A stretch of DNA of 64,000 nt from Niveispirillum lacus (GTDB lineage: Bacteria > Pseudomonadota > Alphaproteobacteria > Azospirillales > Azospirillaceae): positions 310,001 through 374,000 of the forward strand of contig NZ_NOXU01000032.1 of assembly GCF_002251795.1 (NCBI RefSeq). The letters run 5' to 3'. Positions 9,392 to 19,079 of this stretch are shown here, in pieces (position 1 is the first letter of the stretch; each line of letters opens with the position of its first letter). Below the pieces are notes generated by a model that saw only the letters and a list, made by a program, of their open reading frames with translations, made no database searches and had not been told where the DNA came from. The translations under genes were made by a program, and so were the position numbers.

Positions 9392-10897
9392 GTGGATCAG
9401 AACCGGTTGGTCCTCGCCTATTGGCTGTTTCTGGGATTGCTGCTGACCGGTTTTGTGCTGGGGCGCGGCTATAATCATGATGAGGAACAGTTCCTGGCCG
9501 CCGCCGTACTGGCCATGGATCAGGTGCCGTACCGCGACTTTCTCTATCTGCAACCGCCGGCCTATCCGGCTCTCCTGTCCGGTCTGTTCCGACTGCTGGG
9601 TCTGACGGAGGGCTTTTTCCTGGTTGCGCGGCTGGCCAATCTGGGTTTCACGCTGGCTGCGCTGGCCGCCCTCTGGTGCTTTGCGCGCCGGCAGGCGGTG
9701 GCCCCGTGGCCGGCATTGGCCGTCACCTTGCTGTTCGCCACCTGCACCGCAATCCAGCCCGCCATCGACAGCATGCGCAACGACATGGCGCCTTGCGCCC
9801 TGGCGCTGTGGGCGGTTGTCCTGCTTCTGTGGGAGGGGCAGCGCGAACGGCCGCGACAGGCCATGACGGTACTGGCGGGTCTGCTGCTGGCGGGGGCGGT
9901 GGGCATGAAACTGTCCTATGTATTCGCGCCTTGCCTGCTGATCCTCTGGTCGCTCTGGCAACGGCGCACACTGTTGCCCGGCTTGATTGCTGGCGGGTCT
10001 TTGGGCGGATTGTTGCTGCTTCCCTGGCCGGTCGCCGGGTGGGATGGTTTTTTGGAGGGTGTGTTTACCTATCACCGTGTCACACCGGCCCTGTGGCATG
10101 CGGAAGCCGGTCTAGGCAGTTGGTTCGAGATGGAATATCTGGCGGAGTTCCTGAATCGGCGGGTCTTCACCGATGCCGTGCTGGCGGGCCTGCTGTTCCT
10201 GGTAACCGCCTGGGTACTGGGCCGGCGGGATGCGGCAGTGAAGGCGGTGTTGCGGGACCGGCAGATGGGTTTGCTGGCCGCGCTGATGCTGGGGGCGCTG
10301 GTTTTCGGGCTGCTGCCGCGCCCGCCCTATATCCAGTATTTCATGCCCTTTGCCGCCTTCACCCTGCTGGCCATGGCGGCGGCTTGGCCGGCCCTGGAAA
10401 GTGTGGGGCGGATGCGAGCGGCCCTGCTGACGGCAGTGGTGCTGCTGGGCGCCCTGCCCGGCACGCTGGTCCTGCTGGCCAACGCACCCCGGCTGTTGCA
10501 GCCGGAAAAATGGATGGTCAGCCGTATTACCGAAGCGGGGAACGGCATACGGGCGGCCATGCAGGCAGCCAATGTGACTGCCGGCCCCGTCGCCACCCTG
10601 TCGCCCATTCCGGTGCTGGAGGTCGGGTTGAGCATCTATCCCGAGCTGTCAACGGGCCCCTTCTTCTACCGCACCGCCGACCGGTTGAGCGCGGAAAGCC
10701 TGCAAGCGTTAAACGCAGTGGGACGGCGGGACCTCCCCGCGCTGCTGGCAGCAAAGCCGCCGGCGGCCATCCTGATCGGACGGGAAGGCCTGGCGCTGGA
10801 ACAGCCGCTGCTGGACTACGCCATGACACACGGGTTTGTGGAAAGACCCGTGCCCGGCCTGCGGGGAATGCGGCTGTTTATCGCCGCCCCCCGCTAA
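9392..10897 (+). CDS. GT-C fold polyprenyl-phosphate-sugar glycosyltransferase (ArnT/GT39-like)
   Basis: 501 residues from GTG 9392. About ten membrane helices fill residues 8-360, and the first loop after helix 1 holds an acidic motif (NHDEEQF, about residue 29), the position of the catalytic Asp/Glu in GT-C enzymes. A soluble C-terminal part (about 370-500) would face the periplasm. Such proteins transfer sugars from undecaprenyl-phosphate donors to lipids or proteins outside the membrane. It follows the GT4 gene by two bases, suggesting coupled expression. It could alternatively be an uncharacterised membrane protein of the same fold. Its end is convergent with pssA, only nine bases away. 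Confidence 0.75.
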   Translation: MDQNRLVLAYWLFLGLLLTGFVLGRGYNHDEEQFLAAAVLAMDQVPYRDFLYLQPPAYPALLSGLFRLLGLTEGFFLVARLANLGFTLAALAALWCFARRQAVAPWPALAVTLLFATCTAIQPAIDSMRNDMAPCALALWAVVLLLWEGQRERPRQAMTVLAGLLLAGAVGMKLSYVFAPCLLILWSLWQRRTLLPGLIAGGSLGGLLLLPWPVAGWDGFLEGVFTYHRVTPALWHAEAGLGSWFEMEYLAEFLNRRVFTDAVLAGLLFLVTAWVLGRRDAAVKAVLRDRQMGLLAALMLGALVFGLLPRPPYIQYFMPFAAFTLLAMAAAWPALESVGRMRAALLTAVVLLGALPGTLVLLANAPRLLQPEKWMVSRITEAGNGIRAAMQAANVTAGPVATLSPIPVLEVGLSIYPELSTGPFFYRTADRLSAESLQALNAVGRRDLPALLAAKPPAAILIGREGLALEQPLLDYAMTHGFVERPVPGLRGMRLFIAAPR

Positions 10898-10906
10898 CCG
10901 CCGGGT

Positions 10907-11758
10907 TTAGTCTTTAGCGTCCGGTTCCGCCGTCGGCGGCACTTCCTGCAAAATGGCCGCCGCTTCGGCCAGTTCCTTGTAGCGGCGGGCAGAGAAGGGG
11001 ATGGAAATGATATAGGCCAGCCCCACCACCGACAGCGTCATCCAGGGGGCGCTGACCAAGGCAGCGGCGATGGCCCCCACGCCCAGCAGCACGAAAACGA
11101 CATAGCGCTGCGGGATGCGCAGCCCCTTCATGGAGAAGGTGGGGACGGCGCTGATCATCAGGCCGGCCACCGCCACCGTCCAGGGGGCGACGATCCAGGG
11201 GCTGTCGAACCATCCCGGACCTGCCTCCAGCGTCGCGATCAGCGGTAACAGCGCCAGGAACGCCCCGGCCGGGGCCGGAACCCCCGTAAAGTAATTATAG
11301 GCAAAAGCCGGCTTTTCCGCCGCCGCCCCCAGCATGGTGTTGAACCGCGCCAGACGCAGGGCCGCACACACACCCATGAGCAAAGCCGCCATCCAGCCCA
11401 GCGTTCGGGCATCGTCCAGCGACCATAGATAAAGGATCATGGCCGGGGCCACGCCGAAGCTCACCACATCGGACAGGCTGTCCAGTTCCTCGCCGAACTT
11501 GCTCTGGGCGTTCAGCATGCGGGCGATACGCCCGTCCAGCATGTCGAAGACAGCGGCCACGGCGATGGCAATCACCGCTTCCTGCCACTTGCCCTCCATG
11601 GCGAATCGGATCGCCGTCATGCCCGATGCCAGATTGAGCATCGTCAGCATGTTGGGCAGCAGCTTGTTGATGGACAGGCCCTTCAGGCGCGGCGGCCGCA
11701 ACCGCCGGACCCGGTGCCGATGGTGACCCGCGCGGGGCGGGTTCTCCTCGGACGACAT
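10907..11758 (-). CDS. pssA: CDP-diacylglycerol-serine O-phosphatidyltransferase
   Basis: 283 residues. It makes phosphatidylserine from CDP-diacylglycerol and serine at the inner membrane. The CDP-alcohol phosphotransferase motif is present (DGRIARMLN, then GEELDSLSD, about residues 73-97), along with about eight membrane helices. The first 25 residues are Arg/His-rich and cytoplasmic. The ATG shares one base with the psd stop (TGATG), so pssA is translated directly after psd, the usual alphaproteobacterial order for phosphatidylethanolamine synthesis. Confidence 0.95.
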   Translation of the reverse strand: MSSEENPPRAGHHRHRVRRLRPPRLKGLSINKLLPNMLTMLNLASGMTAIRFAMEGKWQEAVIAIAVAAVFDMLDGRIARMLNAQSKFGEELDSLSDVVSFGVAPAMILYLWSLDDARTLGWMAALLMGVCAALRLARFNTMLGAAAEKPAFAYNYFTGVPAPAGAFLALLPLIATLEAGPGWFDSPWIVAPWTVAVAGLMISAVPTFSMKGLRIPQRYVVFVLLGVGAIAAALVSAPWMTLSVVGLAYIISIPFSARRYKELAEAAAILQEVPPTAEPDAKD

Positions 11759-12450
11759 CAGCGGACCTCACCCTCGCGCTGTTCCTCGCTGCTGTTCAGA
11801 TCGGCCAGAACGGTTTCACCGGCGATCATCTTCTGACCCACAACAACCTGCGGATGGACGCCGTCGGGCAAATAGATATCGCAGCGGCTGCCAAAACGGA
11901 TCAGACCATAACGTTCGCCAGCCTTCAACGACTGACCCGCCGTCACCCACCAGATGATGCGGCGGGCCACCAGCCCGGCAATCTGCACAAAGGCGATCTC
12001 GCGTCCATCGGGCAATCCCAAGCGAATGGACATCCGTTCATTCTCTTCGCTGGCCTTGTCCAGGTCGGCGTTCAGGAACTTGCCGGGCTTGTACTCCGCC
12101 GCCTTGATGACACCATCGGCAGGGCAGCGGTTCACATGCACGTCAAAAACGTTCAGGAACACAGAGATACGGGTCAGCTTCTCCTCCCCCATGCCCAGTT
12201 CGGGCGGCGGGGCGACCTTGGTGATCAAGGTGACACGCCCATCGGCGGGCGACACCACAAGGCCGGGTTTGGTCGGCGTCACCCGGTCGGGATCGCGGAA
12301 GAAATAGACGCACCAGGCGGTCAGGACCAACCCGATCCAGCCCAACGCCGGGGACCAGGTGGCCAGCAGGGCCGAGACCACGGCGAACAGCGCGATAAAA
12401 GGCCAGCCGGCCTTGTTGATCGGGACGATGACGGTTTTCAGCGCGGACAT
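11758..12450 (-). CDS. psd: Phosphatidylserine decarboxylase (short, Psd-A type)
   Basis: 230 residues. It decarboxylates phosphatidylserine to phosphatidylethanolamine. Two N-terminal hydrophobic segments (about 12-50) anchor it in the membrane. Near the C-terminus [13 protein letters not shown] contains the Gly-Ser bond where autocleavage makes the pyruvoyl group. The short length and the FGS form fit the small archaeal/alphaproteobacterial class rather than the longer E. coli enzyme. It is the first gene of the psd-pssA operon and is divergent from the lipoprotein gene at 12634. Confidence 0.95.
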   Translation of the reverse strand: MSALKTVIVPINKAGWPFIALFAVVSALLATWSPALGWIGLVLTAWCVYFFRDPDRVTPTKPGLVVSPADGRVTLITKVAPPPELGMGEEKLTRISVFLNVFDVHVNRCPADGVIKAAEYKPGKFLNADLDKASEENERMSIRLGLPDGREIAFVQIAGLVARRIIWWVTAGQSLKAGERYGLIRFGSRCDIYLPDGVHPQVVVGQKMIAGETVLADLNSSEEQREGEVR

Positions 12451-12633
12451 ATCTTTCGCGGCTACCCGCTAATGGTGGACCCAAGACACCCATACTAGAC
12501 AGTCGGGACCCGGATTTGAAGCGCCATGGTCAAGCCCTTGGAACAGGTCCACTTTTCCCAACGATGGAGGTAGGCCGGCGGATGTATTGACCCGTATCGA
12601 CGGGCGGGCGACTATCACCCCGGTTGCATTGCG

Positions 12634-13434
12634 ATGGGAGTTTTACGCTTGTCGATCCGCCTTGCCCCGCTGGCCGCCCTTTGCACCCTTCTGCTGCTGG
12701 CCGGATGCGGCACGACCAAGCCGACGGCCCTGGTGGAGCGACCGCCCGATGCCCGCTTCGTTGCCAATCTGCCCGAGGGTCCCATCACCCCGCCCGCAGA
12801 GCCGGCAGAAGCAGCAGCGGCGCTGGCCGGCGCGGAGGCTGCGTCCAAGTCGAGAAGTGACGCCGCCACGCAACTGTCGGCGTGGCAGAAGGCGGCGGAG
12901 GCCGGCAGTCCGGAAGGCAAGTACCACTACGCCACGCTGCTGTCCTTTGCTGCCGCTGGGCCAGACAAGGTGGGTGACGGATTTGACATGCTGCTGGACC
13001 TCGCCAAGAAGGGCCATGGACAGGCGGCCATGTCGCTCTGGCGGCTGTCGAAAATGTCCCGGTCGGGCAATCTGAACCAGCACGCGCCCTATTGGTTCAA
13101 CATTGCCCGCCGGTCAGGCGATGCCATGGCCCTGGAGGTCTATGGTAAGCTTCTGGCCGATCTCCGCGGCACCGGTGAACTACCTCCCGGCACAGGCACC
13201 GGCGATTATTTCGATAGCGCTATGACCTTCACTCAGCCGCTGGCCGGCAGCCATGAGGGTGTGCCGCTGGAATACAAGGTCATGGCGGTACTCTACCCGG
13301 GCTGGAAGCGGGTAACGCAGGCGCTTCACATGGACAAGGAAGGTAAGGATTACGATGTGCTGGAACTGGAGAATGTCGACGGGCAGCGGGTGAAGCTGTA
13401 TTTCGACATTACGGGGTGGATGACGCGGCAGTAA
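12634..13434 (+). CDS. Lipoprotein with Sel1/TPR-like helical region
   Basis: 266 residues. The N-terminus is a lipoprotein signal peptide with lipobox LAGC (Cys about 25). An Ala/Pro-rich linker follows, then a helical region (about 85-180) with Sel1-like spacing (AAEAGSPEGKYHYATLL, AKKGHGQAAMSLWRLS, ARRSGDAMALEVYGKLL), then a C-terminal beta-rich part of about 75 residues. I recognise no specific family. It is probably a periplasm-facing lipoprotein involved in protein-protein contacts. ATG 12634 lacks a convincing ribosome site, and a TTG at 12649 is possible. The next gene starts 43 bases downstream. Confidence 0.72.
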   Translation: MGVLRLSIRLAPLAALCTLLLLAGCGTTKPTALVERPPDARFVANLPEGPITPPAEPAEAAAALAGAEAASKSRSDAATQLSAWQKAAEAGSPEGKYHYATLLSFAAAGPDKVGDGFDMLLDLAKKGHGQAAMSLWRLSKMSRSGNLNQHAPYWFNIARRSGDAMALEVYGKLLADLRGTGELPPGTGTGDYFDSAMTFTQPLAGSHEGVPLEYKVMAVLYPGWKRVTQALHMDKEGKDYDVLELENVDGQRVKLYFDITGWMTRQ

Positions 13435-13477
13435 GTGCCCTGGCCTTGCAGCCAACCACCCGCTATAGCATCGGCCC

Positions 13478-15973
13478 ATGCCCGACTTTCCCGCCCTTCC
13501 CATTGATGATGCCCTGCCAGCGCTGCTGTCGGCGCTGAACAGTGGCACGACAGCTGTGCTGCAGGCCCCGCCGGGGGCCGGCAAGACCACCCGCGTCCCC
13601 CTGGCCCTGCTGGACCAGCCCTGGGCCGCGTCGGGCCGCATCATCATGCTGGAACCCCGCCGTCTGGCCGCACGCGGGGCGGCGCGGCGGATGGCGCAGA
13701 TGCTGGGGGAAGAGGTCGGGCAGACGGTCGGTTACCGGGTTCGCATGGATGCCCGCGTCTCGGCCGCCACCCGGATCGAAGTGGTGACGGAGGGGATTTT
13801 CCTGCGCCGCCTGCAATCCGACCCGTCGCTGGAGGACGTGTCGGCGGTGCTGTTTGACGAATTTCATGAACGCAGCCTGGATGCCGATCTGGCGCTGGCC
13901 TTCTGCCTGCAGACGCGCGACCTGCTGCGCGATGATCTGCGACTGGTCGTCATGTCTGCGACCCTGGATGGTGGGCCGGTGGCGGCCCTCCTGGGTGGGG
14001 CACCGCTGGTGACGTCGGAAGGGCGGGCCTTTCCGGTGGAGACGCGGTGGGTGGAACCCGGCCCCACAGACCGACCGGACGAGCATATGGCGCGCACGAT
14101 CCGCCGGGCGCTGGCCGATGAGGCGGGTTCCGTCCTGGCCTTTCTGCCCGGCAGTGGGGAGATCCGGCGGGTGGAGAAGCTGCTGGCCGACGGCCCCCTG
14201 CCCGCCAATGTCCTGCTAACACCGCTTTATGGCGACATGAGCCTGGAGGCCCAGGATATCGCTATCCGCCCGGCCCCAGCAGGCCAGCGCAAGGTGGTGC
14301 TGTCCACCAGCATCGCCGAGACCAGTCTGACCATCGAGGGTATCCGCATCGTTATTGATAGCGGGCTGTCGCGCCTGCAACGATTTGATCCGCGTAGCGG
14401 CATGGGTCGGCTGGAAACTGTTAAATCGTCGCGTGCGTCGGCCGATCAGCGGCGGGGCCGTGCCGGACGTCTGTCGGCAGGTGTCTGTTACCGGCTGTGG
14501 TCGGAGGCCAGCGACCGCGCCCTGATCCCCTTCACCCCTGCGGAGATCACCCGCGCCGACCTGACGCCCCTGGCCCTGGAACTGGCGCAATGGGGCATTA
14601 CCGATGCCGATGAGCTTTCCTGGCTGGACAGTCCGCCCGCCGCAACCCTGGCCCAGGCGCGCAAGCTGCTGCAACAGTTGGGTGCCATTGATGAGGCCTT
14701 GCGCATAACGGCCCATGGCAAGGCCATGGCCGGGCTGGGGGTACATCCGCGTCTGGCACATCTGGTCCTGCGCGGTAAGGAGTTGGGCCGCACAAGGCTG
14801 GCCTGCCGTATCGCGGCCCTGATCGGAGAGCGGGATATTCTGCGCGGTGGAGGGCGGCGGGATGCCGACCTGCGCACCCGCCTGGAACATCTGGATGAAC
14901 GCGGGCGCGGCGGCGATGTCGACCGGGGCGCCCTGCATCAGGCACTGGAACAGGCCCGCCAGTTGGAACGGCAGGTGGGCGGACCGCCCGGTCCCATCGA
15001 CCATGAGGATGCCGGCCTGCTGCTGGCACTGGCCTATCCCGACCGGATCGGACAGCGGCGGGCGGGCGCGGCGGGCCAATTCCGCCTGTCGGGCGGGCGC
15101 GGGGCCATGCTGGACCCGACCGATGCGCTGGCCACCGCCGACCTGCTGGCCGTGGCCGATCTGGACGGTCAAGGGCGGGATGCCCGCATCTTCCTGGCCG
15201 CACCCGTCACGCAAGGCGCATTGGAAGAGGCCTTTGCCGACGTGATCCGGGCCGAAACGGAAGTGGTCTGGGATGGGCGTGAACAGGTCGTACAGGCGCG
15301 CCGGCGGCGGCGGCTGTTCGAACTGTCGCTGAAGGATGAACCGCTGACCAATCCACCGGCCGATCTGGTCCTGCCCGCCATGCTGGAGGGGGTGCGTTCC
15401 ATGGGACTGTCCTGCCTTCCCTGGAGCAAGGAGCTGGAAGGATGGCGGCGGCGGGTGGCGTTTCTGCACCGTGCATCGCCCGACCGCTGGCCCGATGTCT
15501 CTGACGACGGGCTGCTGGCCAGTCTGGAGGATTGGTTGGCGCCCTACCTGTCGGGTATCACGCGGCGGTCGCATCTGGACCGGGTCGATCTGTATGCGGC
15601 CCTGACTGGCATACTGGATTGGAACCAGCGCCAGGCCATGGATGCGGAAATCCCCACCCATCTGACGGTCCCCACCGGCAACCGCATCCCCATTGATTAT
15701 TCCGGTGAGGAGCCGGTTCTGGCGGTACGATTGCAGGAACTGTTCGGGCTGGCCGAAACGCCACGGCTGGGCGGCGGGCGCATCCCGGTGCTGCTGCATC
15801 TTCTGTCACCAGCCCATCGCCCAGTTCAGGTCACACGCGACTTGGCAGGCTTCTGGGCCGGATCATACAAGGAAGTGAAAAAGGAGCTGGCGGGACGGTA
15901 TCCGCGCCATTACTGGCCCGACGACCCTTTGATCGCCGAACCGACGGCGCGGGCCAAACGTCGGGGCACATAA
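13478..15973 (+). CDS. hrpB: ATP-dependent helicase HrpB (DEAH box)
   Basis: 831 residues, the normal HrpB length. Helicase core motifs are in order: Walker A GAGKTTRVP (about 32), motif Ia, DEFHER in place of DEAH (about 128), SATLDG (about 165), and motif VI QRRGRAGR (about 325). The helicase-associated C-terminal domains and the HrpB-specific tail follow. It is an RNA-type DExH helicase whose cellular role is poorly defined in the family. A strong hairpin four bases after the stop ends the transcript and faces the convergent phaZ gene. Confidence 0.95.
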   Translation: MPDFPALPIDDALPALLSALNSGTTAVLQAPPGAGKTTRVPLALLDQPWAASGRIIMLEPRRLAARGAARRMAQMLGEEVGQTVGYRVRMDARVSAATRIEVVTEGIFLRRLQSDPSLEDVSAVLFDEFHERSLDADLALAFCLQTRDLLRDDLRLVVMSATLDGGPVAALLGGAPLVTSEGRAFPVETRWVEPGPTDRPDEHMARTIRRALADEAGSVLAFLPGSGEIRRVEKLLADGPLPANVLLTPLYGDMSLEAQDIAIRPAPAGQRKVVLSTSIAETSLTIEGIRIVIDSGLSRLQRFDPRSGMGRLETVKSSRASADQRRGRAGRLSAGVCYRLWSEASDRALIPFTPAEITRADLTPLALELAQWGITDADELSWLDSPPAATLAQARKLLQQLGAIDEALRITAHGKAMAGLGVHPRLAHLVLRGKELGRTRLACRIAALIGERDILRGGGRRDADLRTRLEHLDERGRGGDVDRGALHQALEQARQLERQVGGPPGPIDHEDAGLLLALAYPDRIGQRRAGAAGQFRLSGGRGAMLDPTDALATADLLAVADLDGQGRDARIFLAAPVTQGALEEAFADVIRAETEVVWDGREQVVQARRRRRLFELSLKDEPLTNPPADLVLPAMLEGVRSMGLSCLPWSKELEGWRRRVAFLHRASPDRWPDVSDDGLLASLEDWLAPYLSGITRRSHLDRVDLYAALTGILDWNQRQAMDAEIPTHLTVPTGNRIPIDYSGEEPVLAVRLQELFGLAETPRLGGGRIPVLLHLLSPAHRPVQVTRDLAGFWAGSYKEVKKELAGRYPRHYWPDDPLIAEPTARAKRRGT

Positions 15974-15976
15974 TGT

Positions 15977-16008
15977 GAAGGGGCGTCGGTGCGCACCGAC
16001 GCCCCTTC
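15977..16008. terminator. Bidirectional hairpin between hrpB and phaZ
   Basis: A perfect 14-bp inverted repeat (15977-15990 with 15995-16008) with a GCGC centre lies between the stop of hrpB (+) and the stop of phaZ (-). It is GC-rich with A/T only at its outer ends and has no long T tract on either side. It is likely to act as a terminator in both directions for the convergent pair. Confidence 0.75.
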
Positions 16009-16028
16009 CTTCTCATTGTTCCCCGCGC

Positions 16029-17282
16029 TCAGGCTGCGGCCGTTGACCGGCGGCCAGAGCGTACAGCGTCATTTTCCAGGATGAAACGGCGAACCCGCGG
16101 TTCAATCTCTTCGCGCCATTTACGGCCATTGAAAATGCCGTAATGACCGACACCCTTTTGCAAATGATTATGCTTCTTGGCCTGGGGAATGTTGTTGCAA
16201 AGATCATGGGCAGCGATGGTCTGGCCCGGAGCGGAGATATCGTCCAACTCCCCTTCGACCGTGAGCAAAGCCGTCTTTTCGATGGCCGAGGGGTCCACAG
16301 TCAGGCCCCGCCATTTCATGCGACCAGTCGGCAGCGTGCGCTCCTGGAACACCTGATTGACGGTCTGCAAATAGAATTCTGCTGTCAGATCCATCACCGA
16401 CAGATATTCATCATAGAACTTGCGATGCCCCTCAGCGCTTTCACCGTCACCGCGCACCAGATGCTTGAACAGCTTCAGATGTTCGCCAACATGCCGGTCG
16501 AGGTTCATCGACATGAAGCCCGTCAACTGCACAAAACCCGGATAAACCTGACGCATGGCGCCCGGGTAGTAGAACGGAACGCTGGAGATGACATTGCGTT
16601 CAAACCAGCTGATGTCTTTGTCTTCCGCCAGTTTGGTCACGACGGTCGGGGCGGCGGCGGTATTGATCGGCCCCCCCATCAGGGTCATGGTCGCGGGCTG
16701 ACATGGGTCGTCCAACTGCGCCATCAGGGCCACGGCCGCCAATGTCGGCACCGCCGGCTGGCAGACTGCCATCACATGAGTGTTGGGACCTAAGTGACGG
16801 ATAAAATCCATCACATAGTCAATGTAATCTTCCAGATCGAAACGACCACGGGCGAGCGGGATGAGTTTCGCATCGTGCCAGTCGGTGATGTAAACATCGT
16901 GATTCTGCATCAGTGCCTGGACCGTGCCGCGTAGCAGGGTCGCATAATGGCCCGACATCGGCGCTACAAGCAGCACTTTGGGGTCATCATGCGGAACGGC
17001 ACGTTCAAAATTGACCAGATTGCCGAACGGACGCTCCAGCACCACACGTTCGGTCACCGCCACTTCCCGCCCATTGACGCGAGTGGTCGGCAGACCGAAA
17101 TCGGGTTTGCCCCAACGCCGGGTGGTTCGCTCGATCAGTTCTGCACCGGCAGCCACCGCACGGCCAACCTTCGTGTAGGATGCGGGAAGAAACGGGTTCT
17201 GGAAGGTCTGCTGTGTTGCTTCCGCCATCAGACGCAGGGGCGTCAAGGCTGCATGGTGAAGATCATAAAGGTGATAGAGCAC
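16029..17282 (-). CDS. phaZ: Intracellular polyhydroxyalkanoate (PHB) depolymerase
   Basis: 417 residues from GTG 17282, with AGGGGA about nine bases upstream. It matches the PhaZ1-type intracellular depolymerases that mobilise native PHB granules. The N-terminus MLYHLYDLHHAALTP is characteristic, and the nucleophile is the cysteine in AVCQPAVP (about residue 170) where esterases have Ser. The histidine of the triad is probably in KGVGHYGIF near the C-terminus. No phaC or phasin gene is nearby, so it stands alone, and its promoter must lie in the 251-bp gap before recR. Confidence 0.93.
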   Translation of the reverse strand: MLYHLYDLHHAALTPLRLMAEATQQTFQNPFLPASYTKVGRAVAAGAELIERTTRRWGKPDFGLPTTRVNGREVAVTERVVLERPFGNLVNFERAVPHDDPKVLLVAPMSGHYATLLRGTVQALMQNHDVYITDWHDAKLIPLARGRFDLEDYIDYVMDFIRHLGPNTHVMAVCQPAVPTLAAVALMAQLDDPCQPATMTLMGGPINTAAAPTVVTKLAEDKDISWFERNVISSVPFYYPGAMRQVYPGFVQLTGFMSMNLDRHVGEHLKLFKHLVRGDGESAEGHRKFYDEYLSVMDLTAEFYLQTVNQVFQERTLPTGRMKWRGLTVDPSAIEKTALLTVEGELDDISAPGQTIAAHDLCNNIPQAKKHNHLQKGVGHYGIFNGRKWREEIEPRVRRFILENDAVRSGRRSTAAA

Positions 17283-17455
17283 TTCGAACGTCCCCTTTCA
17301 ACCAACTGGTCGCCCCAACGCCGGACGATCCTTTACCTACAAAAGTGGTACCCCTGCGGCACCCTGTCTCAGGTCTGCAGCGTAACCACGCCTGACAAGG
17401 TTGCAACAGATAAATCTCGAAACAGTTAAGAAGATGCCCCCACGACCAAAGTAGG

Positions 17456-17472
17456 GGTGTCGCCCTGACACC
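17456..17472 (-). terminator. Small hairpin downstream of recR
   Basis: GGTGTC (17456-17461) pairs with GACACC (17467-17472) around a five-base loop, about 60 bases after the recR stop. There is only a short T-containing stretch after it on the minus strand. It may terminate recR transcription before the phaZ promoter; the evidence is weak. Confidence 0.3.
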
Positions 17473-17533
17473 GGTCTCACCTGCCCGCTTTTGCAGCAGA
17501 GCGGATTGTTGACCAGGGGGTGATCTTGGCCGG

Positions 17534-18127
17534 TTACAGTGTGCGGCGTGACCGGAGCGCTGCCGTCAAGGTGCCATCGTCCAGGTAGTCCAGTTCACCT
17601 CCCACCGGCACCCCATGGGCAAGGCGTGATATCCGAACGCCGCAAGGCGCCAACCGGTCTGACAGATAGTGGGCCGTCGTCTGACCGCCGACGGTGGCAT
17701 TCAAGGCCAGAATCACCTCACCAACCTGTGGCTGGCTTGCCCGCTCCAGCAGGCCAGGGATCGACAGATCATCAGGACCGACTCCATCCAGCGCCGACAG
17801 TGTCCCTCCCAGGACATGGTAGCGCCCACGGAAAGCCCCCGTACGCTCCAGCGCCCAAAGATCGCCAACATCCTCTACGACACATAACAGGCTGGGGTCG
17901 CGGCCGGCACCGGTGCAGATGAAACAGGGATCGTGGCTGTCCAGGTTGCCGCAGACAGAACAGGTACGGATAGATGATGCCGCAGCGGCCAGCGCCTCTG
18001 CCAGCGGACCCATCAGCCCCTCCCGCCGCTTGATCAGGTGCAGCGCCACACGACGCGCGGACCGAGGGCCAAGGCCCGGCAGCTTGGCAAGCAACTGGAT
18101 TAGGCGGTCGATTTCAGGTCCGATCAT
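17534..18127 (-). CDS. recR: Recombination mediator RecR
   Basis: 197 residues, normal length. The N-terminal helix-hairpin-helix ([19 protein letters not shown]), a four-cysteine zinc finger ([16 protein letters not shown], about residues 57-72) and a Toprim domain ([19 protein letters not shown]) appear in the RecR order. It works with RecF and RecO to load RecA on gapped DNA. The usual neighbours dnaX and ybaB are not present here. Confidence 0.96.
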   Translation of the reverse strand: MIGPEIDRLIQLLAKLPGLGPRSARRVALHLIKRREGLMGPLAEALAAAASSIRTCSVCGNLDSHDPCFICTGAGRDPSLLCVVEDVGDLWALERTGAFRGRYHVLGGTLSALDGVGPDDLSIPGLLERASQPQVGEVILALNATVGGQTTAHYLSDRLAPCGVRISRLAHGVPVGGELDYLDDGTLTAALRSRRTL

Positions 18128-18188
18128 GGTGGCGACGCTACAAGATGTTCGCCGAATGTTCCAGAGAAACCTTGCTGGGCGAACAGGT

Positions 18189-18944
18189 TCACAAGGCGGT
18201 ACGGCGGGCCAGTTCGCTGCGCCGGGCCGCCACCTCCGACTGGGCCCGTTGCACGGCCTCCATTTCAGTGGCGGTCAACAAATTTTCAATCACCGTGCCT
18301 AGGTGGTGATGCATGGCCGCCCGCGCCTTCCTGGGGTCACGGGTTTTCAGGGCGTCCAGGATTTCAACATGATCATCGACCAGCGGGCGGACACCAACTG
18401 CACGGGCACGCGCAAGCATGTTCCGACATAGCGGGGATTTGTAGCGCAGGTCCCACAGTGTCTCGACCACCAGGACAATGGCGGTGTTACGTGTGGCCCG
18501 AGCGATCGCAACATGGAAGCGACGGTCAGCCTGATCGCCAACAATGTCGCGTTCATTTTCATCCACCATATCCGCCAGAATGGCCGACAGTTCCGTCAAC
18601 TCTTCATCTGTAATGGTGGTGGCCGCCAGCGCCACCGCCTCACCCTCGAACAACCGGCGCGCCTCCGTCAGCTCAAACGCCCCGATATCCAGATCATCCG
18701 ACTGTTCAGCCGGGCGCGAATGCGTGACATAGATGCCAGACCCCTGCCGCGCTTCCACCAGTCCCATGATATCCAGGGCGATCATAGCCTCCCGGATCGT
18801 AGGGCGGCTGACATTGAACTCCTCCGCCAACTCCCGCTCCGGCGGCAAACGCTGGCCCGGCTGGTAGGTTCCGTTGCGAATGGCCTTGGAAATGGCGGTC
18901 GCGATATTCTGGTAGAGTTTGCGGCCTTCGGTGGGGGGCATCAT
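18189..18944 (-). CDS. FadR/GntR-family transcriptional regulator
   Basis: 251 residues. An N-terminal winged helix-turn-helix (about 10-75) carries the GntR signature [20 protein letters not shown] and the wing GSGIYV. A C-terminal all-helical FCD domain (about 95-235) has the Asp and His residues that usually bind a metal and a carboxylate effector (including [15 protein letters not shown] and MHHHLG). Regulators of this class repress sugar-acid or organic-acid operons. No such operon lies next to it here, so the target is unknown. Confidence 0.9.
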   Translation of the reverse strand: MMPPTEGRKLYQNIATAISKAIRNGTYQPGQRLPPERELAEEFNVSRPTIREAMIALDIMGLVEARQGSGIYVTHSRPAEQSDDLDIGAFELTEARRLFEGEAVALAATTITDEELTELSAILADMVDENERDIVGDQADRRFHVAIARATRNTAIVLVVETLWDLRYKSPLCRNMLARARAVGVRPLVDDHVEILDALKTRDPRKARAAMHHHLGTVIENLLTATEMEAVQRAQSEVAARRSELARRTAL

Positions 18945-19079
18945 CTCAACAACGCGAAAGAGGTTGATTTACACGGCTTCAAACCATGCACGCCGCGAGC
19001 CGGGGCGAGTGGTCTGACCAATACGACCCAACATTACCACAGTTCCGACGAGAACGGGAGTATGATTGGCCTAACCTAT